Assembly: GCA_019925095.2 (NCBI GenBank)
Contig: CM034394.1
Location: 7,390,272-7,454,271 of the forward strand
Direction: 5' to 3'
Origin: Dendrolimus kikuchii
Lineage: Eukaryota > Arthropoda > Insecta > Lepidoptera > Lasiocampidae
DNA length: 64,000 bases
In this document: piece after piece, positions 34,548 through 45,412 of the stretch
How positions within the stretch are numbered: the first letter of the stretch is position 1
How the letters are laid out: every line of letters starts with the position of its first letter
Position numbers and translations under genes: made by a program
Notes under the pieces: generated by a model
The model's input: the letters and a program-made list of their open reading frames with translations, nothing else
Database searches by the model: none
Told to the model about the DNA's origin: nothing

Positions 34548-34800
34548 GTTTTAAGCGCGATAGTTTAATTGATTTATATTCTAACGTTTCGGTCAGTTTT
34601 CAGTAGCCGTGATAACGGAATACAAAGACGTTCAATGTCAATGAGTAATGTTCAAGTTTCTATTTAGCCTATCGCCAACTTGTTCATTGTAATTATTTTA
34701 AACTAAAATTAAAATTAAATTATTAAAATGAACAAGTTGGCGGTAGGCTACATAAATTTTTTAACATTACTTATTGACACTTGACAATGTTAAAAAAATG
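34548..34800. repeat. Inverted pair of repeat family T
   Basis: Minus-sense copy 34548-34712 contains GGTTTTAAGCGCG, GTTTCGGTCAG and CGCCAACTTGTTCATT. Plus-sense copy 34722-34800 contains ATGAACAAGTTGGCGGTAGG. They meet 5' end to 5' end around a short AT-rich centre. The plus copy stops before its normal 3' end. Confidence 0.75.
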
Positions 34801-35256
34801 CTAAATATAATTAAAAAATACAGCTTTGTAAAACAAATTGCTTTTAATTAAAGCACATTATACAATACAACCTTGTTTCGTCTACTAAATTACGTGTATA
34901 AGTAACTGAACAGATGTTCCTGAAAGCATTAACTAGACTATATTTTCATAAGCTGTACAGTAGCTAATAAAAATTATGTACTTCTTCCTTCATTTTGAAG
35001 ACAAAACGCCCAACAGTGCTGAATAATGCATGAACGTTTGCCGACTGGAATGAATTATTTTAATGTCGGTGTAAAGATTTTTTATTTTTTCTACGAAATT
35101 TTTCCGTTACGCGTAGTACAACAACCTTGTTTTTTGTTATTCATTGTATCATTGCGATTTCAGTGGCAGACTGGTCGAGTTGTAAAGTTTTTGGCAGATA
35201 CTTGAAAATAATGTTTCACTCTGCAGTTTTATTTTTAAATAGCGTATTATTCAACT
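34801..35256. other. AT-rich, no gene
   Basis: No supported feature. Confidence 0.4.
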
Positions 35257-35540
35257 AGTTGTGTCCGCGACTTCATCCGCGTGGATTTTTTTTCGAGGAA
35301 TCCTAGAAAAGTAAAAAGGAAGTAGCCTAAGTTACTTCTTATAACATTTGCTATCTGCAAGTGAAGGTCCCGTCAAAATCGGTCCATCCGTTGGAGAGAT
35401 TAGCTCCGGCTAATCTCTCCAACGGATGGACCGATTTTGATTGACATATATCCAGATTGACATATAGACAAAAAAATTAAAAATTGGTTTTTTGATGTAA
35501 GTACCGTATATACTTTAATATGCATTTAGTAATAAGCTGT
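35257..35540 (-). mobile_element. Helitron 3' portion with internal inverted duplication
   Basis: On the minus strand it ends GTCGCGGACACAACTAG|T. It is homologous to 51476-51690 (shared AAGTTACTTCTTATAACAT, AGTGAA and GGTCC/TCC blocks and the TATATACTTT end). At 35373-35440 it carries a perfect palindrome absent from the other copy. Confidence 0.7.
35373..35440. repeat. Perfect 32-bp hairpin, 4-base loop
   Basis: Arms 35373-35404 and 35409-35440 are exact reverse complements around TCCG. The homologous element at 51575-51610 has only one arm, so this arose as an inverted duplication inside the Helitron. Confidence 0.95.
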
Positions 35541-35617
35541 TATTTTGACATTACAAACAGACACTTCCATTTTATTTATCTGTATAGATTTAAAAGTTAT
35601 TAAAATTGTTTCTGATG

Positions 35618-35692
35618 GTGATGTCAGGAGCCTTAAGAACAGACGAGCGTGCATGACAAGAGCTATGAATGTCAAAGAAGCAAGTGAGGTGT
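35618..35692 (+). mobile_element. RTE-like LINE scrap lacking its 3' end
   Basis: GGTGATGTCAGGAGCCTTAA to GCAAGTGAGGTG matches the family, then breaks into a T-rich run. Unlike the other copies it has lost the tail. Confidence 0.65.
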
Positions 35693-36032
35693 TTTTTTTT
35701 CAATTTATTTTCAATAAAAAGTTACAAGATTATAATAACAATTACATTGCCAAACTGCAGCGCAGTTTGTCGGCAGCGTTCTCGTGGATTGCATTAAATT
35801 ACACCTTATAACTTCTACATTATATACTGAAGTACATTTTTTTTTTTTAAATAAATTATAATATATATTGAAATTTTTGAGTAAACCATTTTTTTTATTA
35901 TAATTATTATGCTTTAATTACCACCGTTATCTAAAGTACATATACGCCAAATCCCTTTAAAATCGTTTAAAACGTCTGCATGGATTCCTTGATAACAGTA
36001 CCATATCTCATCGCGCACATACACCACCACTC

Positions 36033-36190
36033 ATCATACACACACACACACACATATATATATATATGTACATATATATACATATATATATACACATATA
36101 CACACATATATACACATACATACATATATATATACAAACATACGCGTACATACACATACACACACATATACATACACATACAAAACAAGC
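36033..36190. repeat. Mixed (CA)n/(TA)n/(CATA)n microsatellite
   Basis: Long alternating purine-pyrimidine tract lying just beyond the 3' end of the LINE at 36227, probably grown from its tail. All IYIY/VCVY frames here are artefacts. Confidence 0.9.
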
Positions 36191-38978
36191 AATAGTATAT
36201 ACACGCAACGAAACACGGCACCATCATCAAGGACACAATGCTAAATAATGCTTACGTAATATACATTTTAAACTCTGTTTGGACATATTTTCCGTTAGCA
36301 TATCTTTCGGTATCTCATTATATATCTTAGGACATACCCATCTCCTGGTCCGTAGCCCGTAATAATTATTTACTTTAGGTAGTTCATATTTCAGTTTATT
36401 AGACACTTGTCGGGTTGGATATTTCCGCGATATTAATTTCTTAAGTTCAGTGTTCTCGTATTGTTCTAAAATGATATTTAGTTTATACTTATACTGTATA
36501 GGTAGTATTTTACAAATTTTAAATAATTTTTCGTAATCATTTTTAAAATCTTCCTTTACTTTTCTGTCAACTAAATTTTTCAATATTCTTACTTGTAAAT
36601 TTTTAACTTTATTCAAATGAGTCGGAAAAGCAGAACCATATCCACCCAACCCGTAATTAATTGTAGCATCGGCTAATGCGTAATATAGTATAAATAGTAA
36701 ACTTCTGCTAACTGTCCATTTCAGGTTACTTATTTTTCCTAAGATAGATCGTAATTTTTTACAAACTGAGTCGATGTGTATGTCCCAAGAAAAGCGATTG
36801 TCTATCGTTAAACCTAAATACTTATAACTACTAACATACTTTATTGAATCACATTCACAGTTTACCATACTATTATGAAGACACTCGTATGTGTGCCCTT
36901 TTAAAGTAATATTAGAATTTTTAGCAATTGGGTTATATGGGGATGATATTATCACATATTTAGTCTTACTCATATTGATTAAAATTCCGTTATCATGTGC
37001 CCATTTCACAATGCTGTCAAAATCAGTTTGCATTATTGACTGTATATGTTCGCAGTCACGGCCGGCGTAAACCAGACATGTGTCATCGGCGTACATATAA
37101 ACTTTACAGTTTTTTACGACATTAACCATACTGTTCACATGCATGATATATCCCACTGGACCAAACACAGAACCAGTAGGTACACCGTATTTAACCTCGC
37201 CCAGCATACTGTCTGTTCCTTTCACCCTAACTTTCAAATATCTTTCCTCTAGGTATTTTTGAAACCATGTATTTACGGGACCTCTTATACCACATTCGTT
37301 CATGGCCTGTAACAGGCCTTTATGCTCTAAAGTATCAAACGCTTTTTTAAAATCTATGAATACCACCATTACAATATTTTTTTCATTCAATGAATTATTT
37401 ATTTCATCAACAAACTGAGAAATAACCGTAGCTGTACTTCTATTTGGTCTAAATCCATGTTGCGCGTTCTCTATTATATTATTTTTTTCCAAAAATGTAC
37501 TAATTTGTCCTACTATTACTTTTTCAACAATTTTATTGATAATACTTAATATGGCAATGGGTCTATAATTTCCATAATCTTTGTGGGTTCCTTGTTTATA
37601 AATTGGTCTTATTATTGATGTTTTTAATTGATTGGGATAAACTCCTTTTTTTACGCATAAATTTATAAATTTACACAATATATGACTTATGTGTTCCTTC
37701 ACACTACCTTTTAAGTCCATTACACGAATACCATCAATCCCAGGTGACTTATTACTATTTAAATTAGATATTATTTGGTATATATCCTTTGGGCATACTG
37801 GTTTAAATCTAAAACTAACGTTACTTTCTTTTACATACGAGTGTCTTTCATAGAATAATCGGTTACATTTATGTTGTGATTTTAAGGCGTCTATTTCTTC
37901 TGTAAAAACCTGACAGAAATTATTACAAACATCCTCCAATGCATTTTTGCTAAAATATTTGCTAATTATGCTATCTACATCTAATTTTTCCCTTCCAAGC
38001 CAACTATTCATCTTACTCCAAACTTTTCTCATGTCCCCGTTACATTTCTTAATATCATGTTTTTTATACTCATTTTTGGCAACATTCACTGCTTTATTAG
38101 TTTTATTTCTATACCTCGTGTACTCTAACCGCAATGTCATATTTTTTGGATCATTTTTCCATCTTTTAAATAATGTATCTCTATAGTTTAACATTTGTTT
38201 TAACTCTTCCGTTACCCATATATGATGCTTTCTTTTTTTAATCTTGATATCTACTTTTGATGTGTTGTAAATGTTGGCAAAAATGTTACAAATTTGTTCG
38301 TATAAAACCACAGGATTATCTATCAGTAATAAATCTTTCCAGGCTATATTATTTAATTTTTCCCTAACTGTTTTATTATTTAGTATAGTACAATAACAAG
38401 GTAATTGGTTTTCTTTTCGCGTTGCTATTGAAAGCCCTGTTAAATAGTGATCAGATATTTTAGTAGTAAGTATGTAGGCGTGTATGTCTTTGTTCTCGCC
38501 GTACGAGTCGGTCTCTTGACGCACAGTTCGCACAAATATATGATCGATGCACGACGTCACTCGTCGCCCCGCTGTTATCACCTCCCGCGTTACGTCTTGT
38601 ATGCAGCACTCCAGTCCCAGACTAGATAGCATATTTAAGTATTTATGAGCAGATACATCCATTTCTCCTGGCATAATGTTAATGTTACAGTCACCCATAA
38701 AAATCACATTGTTTTTATTAGGGATAGAACTAATTATACTTTTAATTTCTGTCGTAAATCTGTCTTTATTCGAATGCGGAGGTCTATATACAATGATTAA
38801 ATTCATTTTTCGATTTTTGATTATAAATTAACTGTGAATTAACTCATAACATAGGTCGATATGTTTTTTCTTAATGTCCATTTGTATAATAATTTTACTA
38901 TATATAACTATTCCACCTCCCCTTTTATTTTCCCTGGTAATATAAAACGAACAATAACCTTCTATTTGGTAATTATTG
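36190..38978 (-). mobile_element. 5'-truncated APE-type LINE
   Basis: The unit covers the ORF below plus a very short 3' UTR that merges into the microsatellite. It is cut at about 38978, inside the endonuclease domain, where it abuts an RTE-like tail in the opposite orientation. The missing 5' part makes it non-autonomous. Confidence 0.85.
36227..38977 (-). pseudogene. LINE endonuclease-reverse transcriptase ORF with one in-frame stop
   Basis: The protein of a non-LTR retrotransposon, which nicks target DNA and reverse-transcribes its own RNA at the nick. An 859-codon open frame starts at 38806. An in-frame TAA at 38828-38830 separates it from ~49 upstream codons in the same frame (NNYQIEGYCSFYITRENKRG). 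Endonuclease C-terminal motifs are GDCNIN (residues 39-44) and SDH (118-120). RT motifs are KSPGIDGIR (353-361), GNYRPIAIL (412-420), IDFKKAFD (484-491), GVPTGSVFGP (541-550) and the catalytic YADD (572-575; 37082-37093). The C-terminus (WVCPKIYNEIP) is the usual short tail. The RT core looks intact. The N-terminal endonuclease half is missing. Clade not certain; CR1/L2/Daphne-like is my guess. Confidence 0.9.
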
Positions 38979-39057
38979 TGTGTGTAAGAATAAGCCTGAA
39001 TGGCGCTCTGTTGTTCGTGCCTACCCCGCAAGGGAACTGGCGTATGTATGTATGTAA
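38979..39057 (+). mobile_element. RTE-like LINE 3' scrap at the LINE junction
   Basis: GTGTGTAAGAATAAGCC, CCCCGCAAGGGAACTGGCG and (TATG)n. It is 5'-truncated and joins the truncated 5' end of the minus-strand LINE with a GTGTG overlap. Confidence 0.75.
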
Positions 39058-39370
39058 AATTGTTTCTATGAAGATATTTCAAAAGTAAGATGATAAAATG
39101 TTATTTTAACGGCAGTTCTTTTACACGAATGAAAATACTTTATTCTTCACTACAAATTAGAATTACGGTCTTAAAAACTAGGTACACTAAATGTTGAACA
39201 TAGTCTTATGGCTTAAACCGATCTATTCCAGGCAACCTTTTAAACTAAGGAAAATATTTTTAAAAATGGCAGTGGTGGCGTAGAGAATAAATAACATGAA
39301 ACATTCAAAACATAAGTAAATAAAAAAGCATATAAAATATTATAATTAATCGTGACGTTTCCGCATTCCT
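39058..39370. other. AT-rich spacer
   Basis: No feature; no sign of the missing endonuclease N-terminus of the neighbouring LINE. Confidence 0.4.
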
Positions 39371-39607
39371 TGTTTTTTTGAGTTCTGCAGACAGGCAGAC
39401 GGCCCACTTGATGGAGAGCGGTAACCATTGCCTATGGACATTTGCAACACCAAAGGTGCTACAAATGCGCTGCTGCTCTTTTAATAGAGACTGGAACCTG
39501 ATCACTAATGCCGGAACACAACACAAGGTTGTTATGGCAGCATACTCTAGTCTAGACCAAGCGTGGTCGCCATTCAGTCGCGCAAATACCCTACCATCTG
39601 GCGAATC
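39371..39607 (-). repeat. SINE family S
   Basis: Plus strand reads GAGTTCTGCAGACAGGCAG, GCGGTAACCATTGCCTATGG, AATGCCGGAACACAACAC and ACCCTACCATCTGG. The frames called on both strands are shadows of the repeat. Confidence 0.75.
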
Positions 39608-40024
39608 CCTATTGTAATAGGCACATTATTATGTACAGTATATAGAAGTATAAGTACTTAGGTACTAATAATTGACATTTTCTACCTGCTTGAGTAATGG
39701 ACAGTAATGATCACAATTTATTACGACTCCCTTAGATAAAATCCGAGTTCAGATGTACTCAATGCTTTTTGAAATCTCAAATTAGTTAGTGATATTTCTG
39801 AGCTACCCAATTCACTCGGCAATTTGTTCTGTACGAACCGTAATCTGTTATCCAATTTCCATATTGGCCACGCCAGTTTATTAACGACCAGTGCGTTCGT
39901 CGAGTCTATGGGCAAAACTTGCACTGCATACTAATTACAATAAAACGTAAATCTGTACTAGTAGGTATATTTTTTAAGCGTCTAAGAATATTGAAGCCAT
40001 TTTATCTGTGCCTTTGAGTAAAAT
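39608..40024. other. Spacer with possible LINE scrap
   Basis: The minus-strand frame 39721-39924 (WPIWKLDNRLRFVQNKLPSE) vaguely resembles LINE C-termini, but I could not confirm it. Otherwise nothing. Confidence 0.25.
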
Positions 40025-40131
40025 ATATTCATAATAAAACTACGTTTTAATGGTTTTAAGCGAGGTAATTTATTTGATTTTTTTTATTCCGACGTTTCGG
40101 TCACTTTTCAGTAGCCGTGATATTTTTCCTT
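40025..40131 (-). repeat. Repeat family T, minus copy
   Basis: AAAACTACGTTTTAATGG, GTTTTAAGCGAGG and GACGTTTCGGTCACTTTTC. It pairs with the plus-strand copy at 40290-40500 as a second inverted pair. Confidence 0.7.
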
Positions 40132-40289
40132 ACACCCATTTTAATATTATATAAAATTATTAGAGCTAGGCATGTTTGCTGATGAGTTTCTTGCACCGAT
40201 TCTTCTCTTCAAGGCGCAACATAATGCGAAGCGGTGGTAACTTACATTAAGCTCCCATAGAGTAAATAATAACTATAAACAAAATTAAA

Positions 40290-40500
40290 ACTAAATTATT
40301 TAAATGATCAAGTTGGCAGTAAGCTTAATAAAACTTTAACAATACAACATTGACACTTGACATCTTTGTCTTCCTTGATCACGGCTACTGAAAAGTGGCC
40401 GAAACGTCGGATCGTCGGATAAAAATCAAATAAATTACCGCGCTTAAAACCGTTAATACGTAGTATTATTATCTATATAAGTCGCGATAACTTAACAAAA
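40290..40500 (+). repeat. Repeat family T, plus copy
   Basis: ATGATCAAGTTGGCAGTAAG, GATCACGGCTACTGAAAAG, GGCCGAAACGTCGG (with a small ATCGTCGG duplication) and the AAGTCGCGATAACTTAAC end. Confidence 0.75.
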
Positions 40501-40825
40501 TAAAATATATTCAATTCAATATCTTTATTTGCAAGAATGTGGATAATGCCGATGTTATATAATTGTAAAGGCACAGTACAATCTACCACATAGTCAATAC
40601 AAAATAACTTCGGACAAAAACTAAATTTACATTAATATACTAACTAACTACTAACTAACTAATATAATTCAGGGACATGCCAACTAAGCTTTATTAATAA
40701 AAAATAAGATATTTGTAATTTATGTCCAAAACAAAATTAATAAATAAATTATTAAGCCTACAATAATATAATAATACTATAATAAGTAATTTTCATATTG
40801 TTCTAGCTTTATGAACATTGTAATG
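40501..40825. other. AT-rich, no gene
   Basis: No supported feature. Confidence 0.4.
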
Positions 40826-41197
40826 CAGTAAAACCTCATTAAGTCGAACTTGAAGGCAGATGCTAAAAATTCGAGTTATAGAATTTTCGACTTATGGAAG
40901 ATTTCGACCTTTATATGGATACATTGGACTTGTAGAGGTTCAGATTTATTCTAACTGATTTTGAGTTAGAGAGGTGAAATAAATAAAAATCCTACTAATT
41001 ATAGAGGTAAGAAACATTTTTCAAATATTGCTATTCTCGAGATACAGATGTCCAATTTATTTTTTCGAGTTATAGAAGCAAAATAAGTACTGAATTTGCT
41101 TATAGGGACTCACTAATTATTTCAACTTTAGAAGACTCAGATTTCGAGCAACCGAGGTTTTCGATTTATCGAGGGTCAGCTTAAAGTGGTTGTACTG
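40826..41197. mobile_element. pogo/Tigger-like MITE
   Basis: A 372-bp element with ends CAGTAAAACCTC and (reverse) CAGTACAACCACT, like the CAGTA-starting termini of pogo/Tigger elements that target TA. TA follows the right end; the left flank is TG, so one side of the expected TA duplication is mutated or absent. The inside carries a worn, repeated TCGAGTTATAGAAG-like motif (about 40870-41150). No transposase. Confidence 0.6.
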
Positions 41198-41424
41198 TAA
41201 CAGCGTGAGAATACTATTCGCTTATCTTACGTTTTAGTAATCTCATATGACATAAATGGAAGTAATAAATACTGAGAAAATAAGCTGTTGATGGCACATC
41301 CCCTCGATGATCAGCGCAATAATAAGTTATTAAAGAGTTAAACTAAAGAATTTATTAGAAACCATTAATATAAGTTTACGTAAACTATTTGGTATCACAA
41401 ACAACTGCTCTAGTATGATACTGT

Positions 41425-41476
41425 GTTCTAGATTTTTATTTCTAAGGGCAAGACAACGTCTGCCGGGTACAGCTAG
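41425..41476 (+). mobile_element. Helitron 3' scrap
   Basis: TTCTAGATTTTTATTTCTAA, ACAACGTCTGCCGGG and GCTAG|T match the end of the Helitron at 34204-34522. Confidence 0.7.
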
Positions 41477-41544
41477 TACAATATAAATCTAAACACTAAT
41501 GTGGTGATATGCATTCTTCGTTAAATGTTGCGCTTTATTATTTT

Positions 41545-41601
41545 ATACATACATACATAACTTCACGCCTGTTCCCTTGCGGGGTAGGCACGAACAACAG
41601 A
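41545..41601 (-). mobile_element. RTE-like LINE 3' scrap
   Basis: (CATA)n followed by AACTTCACGCC and TGCGGGGTAGGCACGAAC. Confidence 0.7.
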
Positions 41602-42910
41602 ACTTATTTAAAAATAGGTTTTTCTAATTTATTTTAAAAAAGTTTATATTTTTACATTTTTGTAAGTCGTTTGGCAATTTATTAAATAACTGCACACCTT
41701 TAAACATGATGTTTTTTCCCGTAATTTGTTCGTGGTAGACTTAATTGAAATTATTATTGTATTCTTCCCCATATAATATCCATATGTTTTAGCAGTAAAG
41801 GATAGCTTAGAGTGTATATTTTTATTAGTTAGCTTTTTATTAGTATGCAGGTATCATATGTGTTTATTTGTGAAATTTTTAATAGGTTAGTTTTAGAGTA
41901 TAATGGTTTAGTTGGAGTAAGATAATCTAAATGGTATAAGGTAATGTTATTTTGTGTAATCTGTAATAGTTTTAAGTTGGTTTTAGCAGCTGATCCCAAT
42001 TTTTTTTTTATTAAAAGGTTTTAATAAAAATTGCAACGTATTCAATATATTCCCAAAGTAAATCTGTAGCGTAGTATTGTGACACGGCAACCGCTGCCAG
42101 TTTCAATATCCGGGAGTTTTATCGAACTTAGATCGAGACAATTTCTGTCACGTTCTCTTACATCCGGGACTTTTAAAATCGAAAATCTTTTACGGACTTT
42201 TAAATTGAAACTGTATTTGTTTGCTTCTTGTAGTAAAAGCATTGCAATTTTGGTTCTAAATAATTTGCTCTGTACAATGAGCCTTTACGGCCATTTTATC
42301 GTAAGCGACATTTGGTCCTAAGTATATTTTTTCATGCAAAAGGAATGTTAAAATGGCAATATAATTTAACAATATTAAAAATGTCGTGAGGTCGTAAATT
42401 AGGGCACGCAAGAGAAGACATTTAAAGAGTAATTAAAGATATATACTTAAAGTTATAATAGGGAAATATGTAATGCATTTTACACATTGTTGTAGGTAAT
42501 TAATATCGCCAGGTAGAACATTATTAGAAGAAATCTCGTAGTAAATGCTGAAGAAAGTTAAAAACAATGAGTTTAAAATTATTAGGTGTTTCTTAGATGT
42601 ATTTGATATATTTTACATACAATATAAAAATACAGTTAGTCACAAGGTACCTGTTTATATAATAAAAAATAACGCTTAAGACACAAATAAGAAAGAACAA
42701 TACATTAACTTTTTCAAGTTTCGCGACGACGTTGGTCGAAATTATTTCGGCTGAAAATCAAATAAATTAAAAACTTTCCGCCTTGAATTAGCACGATAAA
42801 AAATAATCTATTTTCATTTCAACTCGGGTGGTGACATTTTTCTTCAAAATATACGGTGGGGGAAACTTTGTATCGATATTAATAAACAACTTTGCGATGT
42901 TTTTGAAACA
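41602..42910. other. AT-rich, no gene established
   Basis: A less AT-rich patch at 42065-42320 gives 66- and 80-codon frames on opposite strands, with no motif that I recognise. Confidence 0.35.
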
Positions 42911-43491
42911 GAAAATAGCACTTGGCGTTTTTATTAGATTATTGTACCAGAATTACATTTGTTAGTGTTATTTTTAGGCGTCCCATATCTATTAGTAGAA
43001 AAGAACTTTTATGGTTTCACTCAGATGTTTCTCTCTGTGTGACAGAGCTAGTGAGTGCCAGCTTTACCTATAGTGCAGCGTGTACGGCGCGCACGGGTGC
43101 CGGGTCTTAGGAAGCGCCGAAAGCCGCTCACGACACCTCCAAAAAGCACGAGTCGCTCGCGGCGCCGGCACTTTCAAAGACCAGCGCCCGTGTAATGGCC
43201 GACGCCGGGTGTGGTAAAAAACAAGATGCGCCACGTGCGCCTCCAATATACTTTATCATGGTAATATTCACATAAGACATATTTAGATTTGGCTTCGTTT
43301 TACAACCGGCCGCCCACCTGACGTTAACCCTTCTCGGGACGGGACAGTAGCCCAACTAACTAGGGCTAGGAGCGCCAGCACAATGTGTTGCCACCCCGAA
43401 AGTGGTACCCCATCCTTGGCACCACTGCGCTTAAGAAGCCCCTCCGACTGTGTGGCACTCTATACATTATTGTGAACGTTTTATTACACGT
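42911..43491. other. GC-rich repeat-like block
   Basis: A GC-rich, CpG-containing block (about 43020-43440) in AT-rich surroundings, with GCCGGCACTTTCAAAGACC, CCGGCCGCCCACCTGACG and GGGACGGGACAGTAGCCC. This composition is typical of LINE coding or UTR sequence, but I see no ORF with RT or endonuclease motifs. The predicted 60-80 codon frames conflict with one another. Confidence 0.35.
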
Positions 43492-43960
43492 ATTATAACA
43501 ACGTTTTTCAGTAAATCTTACACGGTTAAGGCTGTCCAACTTTGGAATACATTGCCTGTTGCTGTCATACAAGCAAAATCTCTAATAACATTTAAGAACA
43601 TGGTCAGGAAATTCTATCTGCAATATAAATGTATTTTTATAGAATTAGTATTATATTATATATAACTATATATTTATTATGTTTAAATAGTTGCATTTTA
43701 TCACTATATCTTGTATATGTATATAACTTATGTGTATATTTGTATATATAGTATAGTTATATATTTATTATTAAAATGTAAGTAATAGTACAATAATTAT
43801 GTATATCACCGTCGCCATTCCTAATCAGCAATATTCTTGCCACGGGTTGTCTGGAAGAGATCGCTTTTTAGCGATAAGACCGCCCTTTGTACCCAACTAG
43901 ACTAATACTAGTTCGTAAGTTTTTCTGTAATGGTGTACAATAAAGTGTTACCTATGAATT
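43492..43960 (+). pseudogene. LINE C-terminal codons and 3' UTR
   Basis: 43492-43665 reads TVKAVQLWNTLPVAV and ITFKNMVRKFYL, the usual LINE C-terminal pattern (LWN.LP ... FK..v..yl). A long AT-rich UTR follows, ending with TTGTCTGGAAGAGATCGC, a hairpin-like TTTTTAGCGATAAG, and GTGTACAATAAAGTGTTACC. The UTR end resembles 52995-53095. No RT core remains. Confidence 0.6.
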
Positions 43961-43990
43961 TCTGTTCACCGGTGAAAATATAACTGTAAT

Positions 43991-44162
43991 CAGGGCTTTT
44001 TGCGGGGCACGCGGGGGCACGCAGTGCCCTTAAAGGAAATTTCGAAGATATTAAAAATTTGCCATAAAAACTGAAAAAAATGAAACAACAACAAAAAAGA
44101 TTATGGGCTTACAATTTTCGAGAATTAGCGTGCCCCAAAAGAGAAGTGACAAAAAAGGCCTG
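43991..44162. mobile_element. hAT-type MITE with 8-bp target duplication
   Basis: A 172-bp element with ends CAGGGCTTTTTG and (reverse) CAGGCCTTTTTTG. Flanks are ACTGTAAT (43983-43990) and CCTGTAAT (44163-44170), an 8-bp duplication with one change. GGGGCACGC near the left and GCGTGCCCC near the right extend the inverted symmetry. 8-bp duplications and CAGGG ends define hAT-group elements. No transposase. Confidence 0.8.
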
Positions 44163-44170
44163 CCTGTAAT

Positions 44171-44687
44171 TATTCCATTCTGACCACCCGTCTTCTAGAG
44201 GGCGCCAGGGTATTGATTGTATACGGGCGCTATACTTATATAGGCCAAAGCCACCTCTGGACACAACTGATTAAGTCAGGAATTACCAACTTTAGAAACT
44301 TGATATTTGGGACACATGTAGAAAGAAGTCTTGTGCATTTACAAAGATTTAGAATTTCCCAAGGTATACAAAATCGAAGATTAAAGTGAGGTTACTTGGA
44401 TAGAGAATAAAAGTAGAGCTTATTAGTGGTAGAGCGAGTCTCTTGTTGTAAGAAGCCATGTATTAGAAAGTAAGTCACAAGTAAAGTATGTATTGATTGC
44501 GCCACTAGAGATATGTATCATTCATAACTTACTTTAGTGTATTTTCCTTAGTAGTGTAATTAATGTTCGTTACTCTAAATAAATTTAAAAAAAGGCTGAT
44601 TCTAACAATATGAAATAAATTAAGATAAAAGAGTCAAAAACACTATGACATAAAAGAATGAAATTAAAAGATATATAGGCCAAAGGA
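44171..44687. other. No gene recognised
   Basis: A small GC-rich patch at 44185-44250; otherwise AT-rich. Confidence 0.4.
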
Positions 44688-44984
44688 ATATTTTTTTATT
44701 TTTATTTTTATTGCAGGAGTTCAGCAGACAGGCAGACGGCCCACTTGATGGAAAGCGGTTACCATCGCCTATGGACATTTGCAACACCAAAGGTGCAACA
44801 AGTGCGCTGCTGCTCTCTTAAAGGAGACTGGAACCTGCTCACTAATGCCGGAACACAACACAAGGCTGTTATGGCGGCATACTCTAGACCAGGGGTGGTC
44901 GCCATCCAGTCGAGCAAATACCCTACCACCTGGCTGTGGGTTGTTTAGTCGCCTCTTATGACAGGCCGCCAGGCCGCAGGAAAT
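44688..44984 (-). repeat. SINE family S, best-preserved copy
   Basis: Plus strand: TTATTTTTATTGCAGGAG, GACGGCCCACTTGATGG, GCTGCTGCTCTCTTAAAGG, CGGCATACTCTAGACCAGG, CCACCTGGCTGTGGGTTG and GACAGGCCGCCAGGCCGC. It gives the uninterrupted reference for the MITE insertion at 25211. The 60-80 codon frames are repeat shadows. Confidence 0.8.
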
Positions 44985-45412
44985 TAAAAATATATATTTT
45001 GTACTATTCACGCAGGCCTAGAACGCTGTATATTAATATCTTCTGAGTTTTCTAAGATGTCGAAATGAAACATACACAAAAATGTAATAAAAAATTACTG
45101 GTTCAATTCTTAACATTTTCATTACAATCCAATAAGCGGTTTCGAAGCGTATTTGGGGTAACTATATACTAAACATGTATAATTATACATCATCGCCCTT
45201 ACTTATAATAATCTCGTTAAGAAACGATTCGGCATCTCTTAAGTAAGAGAATCCGGGCGGTTCTGGTCCGGGAAGGCAACGCGGGCGTGTATGTATGTAT
45301 ATAAGTAGGAATATAAATATTAGTATCATAACTTATCAATTAGTAATTGTAAGTATATAATATATTAACGTATATATTCCCAATTAACTAAGAACACTCC
45401 CATTCCTTTTCA

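Noticed and set aside
35967..36248. Five overlapping 60-89 codon frames rich in Y, I, H, T or V, C, M
   Set aside because: Products of the mixed CA/TA microsatellite.
39721..39924. LINE C-terminus on the minus strand
   Set aside because: Resemblance (WKLDNRLRFVQNKLP) is too loose and no second copy or flanking RT sequence was found.
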